NCBI GenBank assembly: GCA_030645915.1
Contig: JAUSNO010000005.1
Location: forward strand, 62,001 to 126,000
Length of the DNA stretch: 64,000 nucleotides
Direction of reading: 5' to 3'
Origin: Undibacterium sp.
GTDB lineage: Bacteria; Pseudomonadota; Gammaproteobacteria; Burkholderiales; Burkholderiaceae_D
How positions within the stretch are numbered: position 1 is the stretch's first letter; every line of letters starts with the position of its first letter. Made by a program: the position numbers and the translations under genes. The notes under the pieces are model-generated. The model did no database searches, was not told the origin of the DNA, and saw nothing but the letters and a program-made list of their open reading frames with translations. This document shows, piece by piece, positions 43,940 through 52,633 of this stretch.

Positions 43940-44605
43940 ATGATGGTTATGATGATTCGGAAAAATTTGATGTACTTGTACAAACTGCTGTTCATTACTG
44001 CGCTTGCATTGTCCAGCACTGTCGCTCATTCTGCATCAAAAGTTGTGCTCGTGCTTGGGGATAGTTTATCTGCTGAATATGGGCTCGCGCGTGGTACCGG
44101 ATGGGTTGCCTTGCTTGATCAACGACTTCAGCAGAAAAAAATATCTGCCAGCATAATTAACGCGAGCATCAGCGGCGAAACAACTAGTGGCGGGAAGGCT
44201 CGCCTGGAAACCCTGCTCAAAAAGTATCAACCGGACATCGTCATCATTGAACTCGGGGGCAATGATGCATTACGTGGCTTGGCGCTTAGCGCCTCAGAGA
44301 AAAATTTTAGAGACATGATTGCCATGGCATATGCTGCCAAAGCCAAGGTTATCCTGATAGGCATGCAGATTCCGCCCAATTATGGACGAGACTATACCGA
44401 ACAGTTTTTTTCCATCTATGCGCGCGTAGCGAAAGACACCCGGTCAAGCCTCGTACCATTTTTAATGGAAGGCGTTGCAGATAAGCCCGAGATGTTTCAG
44501 GCGGATCGCATCCACTTGATTGCTGCAGCCCACCCTGCTCTGCTAGATAACATCTGGCCACATTTACAGAACGCACTGACCAAAACCAATCAAAAAATAA
44601 AATGA
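43940..44605 (+). CDS. tesA: arylesterase / acyl-CoA thioesterase I (start uncertain, 43940-43970)
   Basis: signal peptide; VLGDSLSAEYGL; GGNDALRG; DRIHLIAAAHPALLDNIWPHL. Confidence 0.92.
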   Translation: MMVMMIRKNLMYLYKLLFITALALSSTVAHSASKVVLVLGDSLSAEYGLARGTGWVALLDQRLQQKKISASIINASISGETTSGGKARLETLLKKYQPDIVIIELGGNDALRGLALSASEKNFRDMIAMAYAAKAKVILIGMQIPPNYGRDYTEQFFSIYARVAKDTRSSLVPFLMEGVADKPEMFQADRIHLIAAAHPALLDNIWPHLQNALTKTNQKIK

Positions 44606-45666
44606 AATATCCAGAACTCAGTAGTTTCTCTGACTTGCTCCCGCGTCTCGCAGAATTCGATGCGATTATTGACGTACGTAGTCCCTCCGAATTCGCAGAA
44701 GACCATATTCCCGGTGCCATCAACTGTCCAGTGCTGGATGACGAAGAACGCATTCGCGTTGGCACCATGTATAAGCAAATCAACTCCTTCGAAGCAAAGA
44801 AAACCGGCGCCGTTCTAGTCGCTAAAAATATTGCACGACATATCGAACAGCATTTTCTCGATAAGCCTAGAGAATGGAAACCTCTCATTTACTGCTGGCG
44901 TGGCGGCAATCGTAGTGGCTCAATGGCACATATCCTGGCGAAGATAGGCTGGCCGGTTGCGCAACTCGATGGCGGTTATAAAAATTATCGCCATCTCGTT
45001 AACGATGCCTTGCCTGGGATTGCCTCGCTCATCAAATGGCAGGTCATTTGTGGCACTACTGGCAGCGGCAAAACACGTTTATTGCAAACACTTGCTCTAC
45101 ATGGTGCACAAATACTGGATCTGGAAGAGTTGGCGGCGCATCGCGGCTCAGTGCTGGGCCATTTACCTAGTCAAAAACAGCCGAGTCAGAAAATGTTCGA
45201 GAGTAAAATCTGGCAAACCTTACGTAATATCGATTTCACGCGTCCGGTTTTTGTCGAATCGGAAAGCAAAAAGGTAGGCAATCTGCGCGTACCCGACGCC
45301 ATCATAGAAGCAATGCGCGCCTCGCCTTGTATTGCACTGGAGCTTCCTGTTGCACAAAGAGTAGCGTTACTCATGGAGGATTACATCCACTTTGTGAGTG
45401 AACCTGAAGCGCTCAATAATAGACTAGATTGCTTGACCAGCTTGCATGGAAAAGACAAAATCCAGGAATGGAAAGAGTTGGCAAATCAAGGAAAAATGAC
45501 TGAGTTAGTTGGTGAACTACTGAAAAAACACTACGATCCGGCTTACCTGAAATCGATCAAAAAAAATTTCCCCCAGTCAGCAAATGCGATGATTCTTACT
45601 CAGCATGACATCGCTTACGAACATTTTGAAGAAAGTGCTAAAGAAATACTAAAGCGGCTTTGCTAA
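44602..45666 (+). CDS. selU: tRNA 2-selenouridine synthase
   Basis: rhodanese domain (YCWRGGNRSGSMA), P-loop GTTGSGKTRLL; ATGA overlap with tesA. Confidence 0.93.
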   Translation: MKYPELSSFSDLLPRLAEFDAIIDVRSPSEFAEDHIPGAINCPVLDDEERIRVGTMYKQINSFEAKKTGAVLVAKNIARHIEQHFLDKPREWKPLIYCWRGGNRSGSMAHILAKIGWPVAQLDGGYKNYRHLVNDALPGIASLIKWQVICGTTGSGKTRLLQTLALHGAQILDLEELAAHRGSVLGHLPSQKQPSQKMFESKIWQTLRNIDFTRPVFVESESKKVGNLRVPDAIIEAMRASPCIALELPVAQRVALLMEDYIHFVSEPEALNNRLDCLTSLHGKDKIQEWKELANQGKMTELVGELLKKHYDPAYLKSIKKNFPQSANAMILTQHDIAYEHFEESAKEILKRLC

Positions 45667-45670
45667 CTTT

Positions 45671-45814
45671 TTAACCATCTACATCGTCAATGATGCTTTG
45701 GCCGGCTTGATCAAGATCGTCAAATTGGCGCCGATTCAGTGCCCACCAAAACACCGCGCCAATTGCAAATACAAGCACGATACTAAGTGGGACCAGCAGA
45801 TACAAAATATTCAT
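45671..45814 (-). CDS. ccoS: cbb3-type oxidase assembly protein CcoS (47 aa; absent from supplied ORF track)
   Basis: minus-strand translation MNILYLLVPLSIVLVFAIGAVFWWALNRRQFDDLDQAGQSIIDDVDG*; 8 bp after ccoI. Confidence 0.9.
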   Translation of the reverse strand: MNILYLLVPLSIVLVFAIGAVFWWALNRRQFDDLDQAGQSIIDDVDG

Positions 45815-45822
45815 AAATGGAT

Positions 45823-48144
45823 TTATCGCTTCGATTGCATTTCAGTTACATAAATGGAACGTATTTCCTGATTCACTGCGAGAAGGCGCAAAGCATTGAA
45901 AACAACCATGAGTGAACTCAGCGACATTCCTAACGCTGCGTGCCAAGGCTCGAGCAAACCCGTCACCGCGGCGGGTATTGCTACCAGATTATACGCAATC
46001 GCCCAAGTCAGATTTTGTCGTATCAACTTTAATGCAAAGCTCGACAATTTGACACCATAAGCAAGATCCGTCAGTCGATTTGACATCAGCAACAGATCAC
46101 TGCGTGATTGCGAAATGGGCGCGCCCTGTCCCATCACTATTGATACGTCGGCCAGAGACAAAGCAGGACCATCATTCATTCCATCGCCGACCATCACAAC
46201 CACCGCTCCATCTGCCTGCATACGCTTGATGATGTCGTACTTATCGCCAGGACTAAGCTCACCCCGCGCATTTTCCAGTCCACAATCCACGGCAATTTTT
46301 TGCACCACATCAATTCTGTCACCAGATAAAAGTAAGGTTTTCAAACCTCTTTCTTGCAACGTCTTTATCGCTTCTGCGGCATCTTCCCGCAGACAATCAG
46401 CAAGCGCATATACCGCAATCCAACCTTGCTCATTGCCCAGTGCAGATAAGGTTTTACCAGAAAATTGTTCAGGTACCTGGTATGGAACGCCATGCAAATC
46501 CTGGACAAAATCAAGGCGGCCAAGTCGATAAATTTTCCCGTTCATTTTCGCCTCTATCCCGGCACCTGGAATCTCATGAAGATCAATCCATTCAAGCACT
46601 TTTTGCGAAAAAACTTCCTGACGTGGTTTGGCCGAAAGCGCATCGGCAATAGCTTTTGAAACCGGATGTTGCGAATTCAAGCTCAGCGATAAACTGATTG
46701 CATTAGCTTCGACATCCAACATGGCGTGATCCGTGTCATCCGTAGCAAGTAAAATTGAGTCGAGCAGTTTCAGCTTCCCATAAGTCAGCGTACCCGTTTT
46801 ATCGAAAACAAAATGTGTCGCTCTCGCCAGCGACTCAATGGCGCGACCTCTGGCAACCAAGATGCCTTGTTTCGCAAGCTGACCAATTGCGGCCGACATG
46901 ACCCCTGGCGTCGCCAACGACAAAGCACATGGACAAGTCACCACGATCACACTAATAGCAATCCAGATTGCACGACTGCTATCGATTTGCCACCAAACAA
47001 CCGCTGTTAGCAAAGCAATGCAAAGAATAACAAGCAAGAATCGACTCGCATGCTTATCTGCCAACTGCACCAGCGGTGGCTTTTCAGTTGCGGCACGCTC
47101 CATCATTGCAACCAGTGCCGATAACTGCGTTGCATTACCTACGGCTGCCGCTCGCATCACCAAAACACCATTGAGATTAATTGACCCAGCGATTAGTTTT
47201 GCGTTCTTATCTTTGACAACGGCACGAGATTCACCAGTCATCAGCGATTCATCACATTCGCTATAGCCCTCAATGACAATGCCATCAGCAGGAATTTGTT
47301 CGCCTGCGGCCACCAGCAAATAATCGCCAGATTGCAGGGCTTGCGTTTCCACCAGCTCAGTCTGTCGACTGGAGGGAAAAGCAAGCATTCTTTGCGCCAT
47401 CACTGGCGTTAATTGTGTCAATACCCTCAATGCTGCAGTAGTCTTGCGCTGTACTCTTGCCTCGATGTAGCGCGCACCAAGTAAAAGAAAAACAAACATG
47501 ATAGCGGAGTCATAATAGACGGCTCCACCCTTGAAAGTAGCCCAAATACTGGCGAAAAAAGTCAATAATATACCGAGGGAAACTGGCACGTCCATCCCGA
47601 CATATCGGTTTCTGATATCGCGGATTGCACCTCGAAAAAAAGGAAGTGAAGAAAAACAAATGACCGGAATGGTGATGAGGAGGCTCGCCAGTTTCAACAA
47701 GCGATCCAGATCCGGCGTCAAATCCCCGTCCACTTGCGGAACCGGCACCAGATATGCCGGAAATGCGTACATCATGATCTGCATCATCGCAAATCCGGCG
47801 ATAAACAAGCGCCATAATTCCATCTTGCTTTCCTGTCGCTCATGCTCATCCGGAGACTGATTGGCTGGAAAAGCCGCATAACCAAGATCAACTATAGCGG
47901 CAATGATTTTTCGTAGAGATAGTTGGGAGGGTTCCCACAATAAATCTGCGCGATGGCTAGCGACGTTGATATTGAACGAAAGTACTCCAGGCAGCTGTCT
48001 GACTCGAAATTCGATCAACTGAACACATGCGGCACAATGCATTCCTGACAAACTTAGCTTCTCGCGTTGCGCTGGTTCCGTTTGCAAATGAGAGGCAGAT
48101 AACGAACCATATTCATTGGCAACGTCTGAATTTATCTGGTTCAT
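45823..48144 (-). CDS. ccoI: copper-translocating P1B-type ATPase CcoI/FixI (catalytic part)
   Basis: SGMHCAACVQLIEF, CPCALSLATPGV, DKTGTLTYGKL, GDGMNDGPAL; followed by ccoS. Confidence 0.92.
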   Translation of the reverse strand: MNQINSDVANEYGSLSASHLQTEPAQREKLSLSGMHCAACVQLIEFRVRQLPGVLSFNINVASHRADLLWEPSQLSLRKIIAAIVDLGYAAFPANQSPDEHERQESKMELWRLFIAGFAMMQIMMYAFPAYLVPVPQVDGDLTPDLDRLLKLASLLITIPVICFSSLPFFRGAIRDIRNRYVGMDVPVSLGILLTFFASIWATFKGGAVYYDSAIMFVFLLLGARYIEARVQRKTTAALRVLTQLTPVMAQRMLAFPSSRQTELVETQALQSGDYLLVAAGEQIPADGIVIEGYSECDESLMTGESRAVVKDKNAKLIAGSINLNGVLVMRAAAVGNATQLSALVAMMERAATEKPPLVQLADKHASRFLLVILCIALLTAVVWWQIDSSRAIWIAISVIVVTCPCALSLATPGVMSAAIGQLAKQGILVARGRAIESLARATHFVFDKTGTLTYGKLKLLDSILLATDDTDHAMLDVEANAISLSLSLNSQHPVSKAIADALSAKPRQEVFSQKVLEWIDLHEIPGAGIEAKMNGKIYRLGRLDFVQDLHGVPYQVPEQFSGKTLSALGNEQGWIAVYALADCLREDAAEAIKTLQERGLKTLLLSGDRIDVVQKIAVDCGLENARGELSPGDKYDIIKRMQADGAVVVMVGDGMNDGPALSLADVSIVMGQGAPISQSRSDLLLMSNRLTDLAYGVKLSSFALKLIRQNLTWAIAYNLVAIPAAVTGLLEPWHAALGMSLSSLMVVFNALRLLAVNQEIRSIYVTEMQSKR

Positions 48145-48392
48145 TGAGATGACTCTGTCATATTTCCCGGGGATTTGGCCTGTAAATATTGCATAGTTAG
48201 ACCATTACGCTCTATCGTTTGCAATACCGCCAGACAACCATGACAACAAACTGGATGTGAGCCGCCATTAAATACGACAAGCAGCGCATTTTCTTTCCTC
48301 ATTTTTTCGTCACAATGAAAACAATTAATTTTTTCACGAGTCTGAAAGCATATGGAAATCGCATCAAAGATAGACGAAAAATTTAAATCCAT
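48141..48392 (-). CDS. separate N-terminal metal-binding domain of CcoI (start proposed at MDLNFSS)
   Basis: INCFHCDEKMRKENALLVVFNGGSHPVCCHGCLAVLQTIERNGLTMQYLQAKS; ATGA overlap with ccoI. Confidence 0.8.
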   Translation of the reverse strand: MDLNFSSIFDAISICFQTREKINCFHCDEKMRKENALLVVFNGGSHPVCCHGCLAVLQTIERNGLTMQYLQAKSPGNMTESSQ

Positions 48393-48428
48393 TGAGGTTT
48401 TACGTGCGCACAAGAGGAGAGTTTCAAT

Positions 48429-48467
48429 AGTAACCAAAATAGTAGCGATCTTCTTGATCTGACACAA
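48429..48467 (-). promoter_or_regulatory. putative FNR/ANR-dependent promoter of the ccoI operon
   Basis: minus strand TTGTG-TCAG-ATCAA (48454-48467; 8/10 to TTGATN4ATCAA) and TACTAT -10-like hexamer placed for a -41.5 class II site. Confidence 0.55.
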
Positions 48468-48503
48468 GAAAATATGGCTAAGGTTAATATTATTGCGAAT
48501 CAT

Positions 48504-48538
48504 GAAAAGAAAAAACGGCGGCATTGCACCACCGTTTT
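48504..48538 (-). terminator. rho-independent terminator (possibly bidirectional)
   Basis: AAAACGGTGG-TGCAAT-GCCGCCGTTTTTTC with one stem mismatch and long U tract on minus strand. Confidence 0.7.
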
Positions 48539-48610
48539 TGTCCTTGTGAAAACATCATAGTGAGGAGTCTTAGAAACCTCTCATCCGGGATCAAAACCCG
48601 GAAAATCACT
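48506..48610 (-). ncRNA. candidate intergenic sRNA (~105 nt)
   Basis: -10-like TACAAT at 48622-48617 minus; hairpin CCGGG-TTTTGAT-CCCGG; 3' terminator AAAAACGGTGGTGCAATGCCGCCGTTTTTTCTTTTC. Confidence 0.45.
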
Positions 48611-48860
48611 TCACAAATTGTAGGACATTCCACTTCGTCACTACCCGGCAAGTCAAACAACACCGGAGCTCAAATTCAATCCGACCAGGATACAAAGATT
48701 TTTTTGTATATCGACCTCCTCTTTTGAACTAGCTACGTTACCAATATAGGCCAGAGAAAAACAATCACAAAGAAAATTAAAACTATCCAGTCTTGAAGCA
48801 AGATAAAAAAAATTAACTGCGATTTGTTCTCAATATTTCAAACGCTCTTTTCTGATCAAT

Positions 48861-49838
48861 CTACCGCAATGCAGGAGCTCGGCTATTCCAGATAGAAGAG
48901 AAGGCGCCGCTACCTATTGATGCGCCAAATTTTTTCAGAACTCTCTCTGGCAACCCCTCTTTTTGAGTATAGTCAACAATGTTTGCTGTTTTCAACACAT
49001 CCCGGGAAACCGAGTCAACGGTACCAAAATCATCTGCAAGCCCCATAGAAACTGCCTTGGAACCTATCCAAAAAAATCCAGAAAACGTGTCACTCGTCTC
49101 TTTTAGCCTCTGCCCACGCCCCTTGCGAACAACATCGATAAATTGCTGGTGAATTTCATTTAACATCGACTGAGAAAAAATCTTTTGCTTCTCTGTCTGA
49201 GGAGAAAATGGATCCATGAAACCCTTGTTTTCTCCAGCAGTCAACAAACGCCGCTCAACACCGAATTTATCCATCAAGGCAGTAAATCCAAAACCATCCA
49301 TTAATACGCCGATAGAACCGACAATACTGGCCTTATTGACATAAATTTTATCTGCGGCAACAGCAATGTAATAACCGCCGGAAGCACACATTTCATCTAC
49401 AACAACATAAATTGGTTTCTTTGGATATTCTTTACGTAAACGGCCAATTTCATCGTTAATCATTCCAGCCTGAACCGGACTGCCTCCAGGACTATTTATA
49501 CGCATCACAACCCCAACAGAACCGGAATCTGCGAAGGCCCTGTTTAACGCCGGAATGATCGCCTGCGCGCTACCACTTCCTTCAGATTCTATAGCACCGT
49601 TTATTTCAATCAATGCCGCATGTTGTCCTAAATTTTCCATCTCGCCATTACCAAGATCACTAAACAAGTAAAAACCAAAAATGATCAATACTAAAAATAT
49701 TAGCTTAAAGAAAATACCCCAACGACGACGCAAACGCTGTTCACGTAAAGCTTCCATCGCCAACGTTTCAATAAATGTTTTTTCCCAAGTGATTTTTGTT
49801 GCATCAACCGGAGAATTCAAATGGTTGTCGTTTATCAT
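48861..49838 (-). CDS. sppA: S49-family signal peptide peptidase
   Basis: VGVVMRINSPGGSPVQAG; MCASGGYYIAVAADKIY. Confidence 0.93.
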   Translation of the reverse strand: MINDNHLNSPVDATKITWEKTFIETLAMEALREQRLRRRWGIFFKLIFLVLIIFGFYLFSDLGNGEMENLGQHAALIEINGAIESEGSGSAQAIIPALNRAFADSGSVGVVMRINSPGGSPVQAGMINDEIGRLRKEYPKKPIYVVVDEMCASGGYYIAVAADKIYVNKASIVGSIGVLMDGFGFTALMDKFGVERRLLTAGENKGFMDPFSPQTEKQKIFSQSMLNEIHQQFIDVVRKGRGQRLKETSDTFSGFFWIGSKAVSMGLADDFGTVDSVSRDVLKTANIVDYTQKEGLPERVLKKFGASIGSGAFSSIWNSRAPALR

Positions 49839-49842
49839 ATTT

Positions 49843-50211
49843 TCAAACTAAAACGGGATTAACATAATCGTCTGAACACCAAAAAATCTGACCGTCTTTT
49901 TCGATGATGCCGATTTTCCTCAAGCGGCTGCCTCGACAAGGGCCGCCAGAACAGTACCCAGTGTCTGGTGTATAGATTGCGCCATGTGTGGCACACATAA
50001 TGTAAAGTCCACTGGACTCAAAAAACTCTCCCGGAGCCCAGTCAAGTTCCACAGGAACGTGCGCGCAACGGTTAAGATAACCATGGGCGATTCCGTCAAA
50101 ACGAACCACAAAGCCAGTAGCATCGTCTCTTCCGGCGACTAATGGGAAACGTATCCCCTTGCCGCCTTCGATGAGATCAGCAGAGGAGCAAATCAATGTC
50201 TCAAACGTCAT
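49843..50211 (-). CDS. Rieske (2Fe-2S) domain protein (start at MTFETLIC)
   Basis: NRCAHVPVELDW...MCATHGAIYTPDTGYCSGGPC. Confidence 0.88.
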   Translation of the reverse strand: MTFETLICSSADLIEGGKGIRFPLVAGRDDATGFVVRFDGIAHGYLNRCAHVPVELDWAPGEFFESSGLYIMCATHGAIYTPDTGYCSGGPCRGSRLRKIGIIEKDGQIFWCSDDYVNPVLV

Positions 50212-50222
50212 TGGCAACTCGA

Positions 50223-50882
50223 TTAAGCATATTGATTTAGCCATTCACGCAATTCATCCACAGTTTTTGCTGAAAATAGCGGATCTAGCTCTTGCAGGAA
50301 AGATGCCTCGTGCGCACCATACTCAACGGCAACGGACGCTGCGCCAGCATTCGCCGCCATCTGTAAATCATGTGTGGTGTCTCCTATCATCAGCGTGCGC
50401 TTCATGTCCTGTCCCAATTCACGAGTCAATTCTTGCAACATGGCGGGATGCGGTTTTGAAAAAGTCTCATCAGCGCATCGCGTCGCATCAAACGATGACA
50501 ACAAATTGGCACTATGCATTGCTCGATTGAGCCCGACCCGGCTCTTGCCAGTTGCTACCGCCAGGAAATATCCATCTTGCGATAGCTCATTCAGCATCTC
50601 TCTCACGCCGGGGAACAATGGCAATTCATGATCCTTTGCCAGATAATGATAGCGGTAGCGCTCTACCATCCGTGGATGATACTTGGGATCGACATCTGGC
50701 AAGACTGCCTGCATCGCATCGCCAAGCGAAAGACCAATCACGTAAGATGCAGCACGCTCATCTGGAATAGGTAAACCAAGATCTTTAGCTGATGCCTGGA
50801 TACATTTAACGATGGTCGCTGTGCTATCCATCAACGTACCATCCCAGTCAAATACAATAAAATCAAATTGCTTTTTTGCCAT
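50223..50882 (-). CDS. HAD-superfamily (Gph-like) hydrolase (start at MAKKQFDF)
   Basis: FIVFDWDGTLMDSTATIV; MIGDTTHDLQMAANAGA. Confidence 0.9.
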   Translation of the reverse strand: MAKKQFDFIVFDWDGTLMDSTATIVKCIQASAKDLGLPIPDERAASYVIGLSLGDAMQAVLPDVDPKYHPRMVERYRYHYLAKDHELPLFPGVREMLNELSQDGYFLAVATGKSRVGLNRAMHSANLLSSFDATRCADETFSKPHPAMLQELTRELGQDMKRTLMIGDTTHDLQMAANAGAASVAVEYGAHEASFLQELDPLFSAKTVDELREWLNQYA

Positions 50883-50976
50883 ATTTCTTACGTAAGGCAA
50901 ACTGCAAAAGCTTGCTTCTTACTACCCTATCCATGAAAGTTCGTATTTTACCTTTAATAAACAACCAGGTTTTTCT

Positions 50977-51984
50977 TCAGCTCAAGCTGACTAAAAATTT
51001 CTGGCACTCAGATGGCAATGCCGCATTAAGTGTCATTGGTATGTTTGTTTCCGGGTGAATGAATGTTATTTGATATGCATGTAAAAACATGCGTTTAAAC
51101 GCTCCGCGACCAGGTGCGGGCTTTAGTAGCGCACGATTTAATGCGAAATCCCCATATTTATCATCGCCTGCGATAGCAAAACCACTAGCCGACAAATGCA
51201 CGCGAATTTGATGGGTACGACCTGTCTTGAGTTCAGCTTCCAGCAGGGCAAATTCAGTGTATTTCTTTTTTAAGGAGAAAATAGTGTGCGATGGCATGCC
51301 ATCTGCCTGCACACGCACACGGCGCTCGCCATCTGCAGTATTGTATTTATGCAAAGGTAATTTCACATGCTGACGAGCGTTTTTCCAATCACCATGCACT
51401 AATGTGAGGTAACGTTTATCTGTTACGCCATCCCGCATCTGTTCATGCAAATTGACCAAGGCTGAGCGTTTTTTCGCTAACAACAATACGCCAGAAGTTT
51501 CTCTGTCGAGACGATGGACCAGCTCCAAAAATTTGGCATCAGGCCGGGAGGCCCGCAACTGTTCGATCACGCCATAACTAATGCCCGAACCGCCATGCAC
51601 AGCAACACCTGCTGGCTTATCAATTACCAGCAAATGACTATCTTCGAATAAGATGGCAAATTCAGCGCCTGGCACGTGGCTTTCTTGCTTTTCCGCCATG
51701 CGAATAGGAGGCACGCGTACGACGTCACCAATCTGAAGTCGATACAGTTGATCAATCCGCCCTTTATTAACTCTCACCTCACCGGAACGTAAAACCCGAT
51801 AAATATGGCTCTTCGGGACGCCTTTGCAGATACGTAACAAATAATTATCAATTCTCTGACCTGCCTCCTCTTCCGAGATTGTTAATAGCTGGACCTTGGC
51901 AGGAACTTGTGAAGCCTGACGGAGAGCGTCATTTTCGGCTTGTTTTTGATGCACTCTCCCATTATTTATCTCTAAGTCCTTCAT
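50977..51984 (-). CDS. rluC: 23S rRNA pseudouridine synthase RluC
   Basis: S4 domain; LVHRLDRETSGVLLLAKK; KTGRTHQIRVHLSASGFAIAGDDKYGD; divergent from rne. Confidence 0.93.
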   Translation of the reverse strand: MKDLEINNGRVHQKQAENDALRQASQVPAKVQLLTISEEEAGQRIDNYLLRICKGVPKSHIYRVLRSGEVRVNKGRIDQLYRLQIGDVVRVPPIRMAEKQESHVPGAEFAILFEDSHLLVIDKPAGVAVHGGSGISYGVIEQLRASRPDAKFLELVHRLDRETSGVLLLAKKRSALVNLHEQMRDGVTDKRYLTLVHGDWKNARQHVKLPLHKYNTADGERRVRVQADGMPSHTIFSLKKKYTEFALLEAELKTGRTHQIRVHLSASGFAIAGDDKYGDFALNRALLKPAPGRGAFKRMFLHAYQITFIHPETNIPMTLNAALPSECQKFLVSLS

Positions 51985-52333
51985 TTTGAATATATAATCG
52001 TTTTCGCTTAAGTATTTAGCTTAAGTAAGTGTATGGATAAACGCGTATTCTACACAGTGGCATGTCCATCGGCCTCGCCAATTTGCAAATTCGATGGAAA
52101 AGATGTGTATGCACATCACCTTGTGTGTCAAGGTTGCGACCAATTGTGGCAATCGGGCGGCACTTTGTGATTTGGATCTGATAGTTTGAATTATAAGGAT
52201 AAGTCTGGTAAGAGATGTGTGTTGATACAAACAAACATGCTTACCGGTTGATGGTGTTGATGTAATGTGATCGATTTTGCCAGATACAATTAATCTAAGA
52301 TGGTCTGGCGCTTAGTAAGTTGCTCATCGCCTG

Positions 52334-52377
52334 GCGTTGTATTTACATATTGACAAAATATGTAATTTGAACAACGC
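52334..52377 (+). promoter_or_regulatory. nested stem-loop in rne 5' region
   Basis: GCGTTGT-at-TTACATATT-gacaa-AATATGTAA-tttga-ACAACGC. Confidence 0.5.
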
Positions 52378-52633
52378 GGGGGACATGTGCACTCGATTCA
52401 TGTTCAAGACCATCCGCGCCCAGCGCACAATAGAATATGAACCATGGCATCTAGATGCACTCAGCTTTACAGCTATTGTGTTTATCTGCAAAGCTTTTTA
52501 TTTTATTGTACCCGTGGCATTTCCCGCCCCCTCAAACTCTCCGCTCTCGCATACATCCCATGTAAGCATGTTCGCCATTCTCACCTTACAGAGATGGCAA
52601 CAAAAGATGACCGTCAGGTCACGGAGTAATTAA

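Noticed and set aside
52337-52633. 98-aa + ORF upstream of rne
   Set aside because: Starts inside the leader stem-loop, no RBS or domain; more likely 5' UTR.
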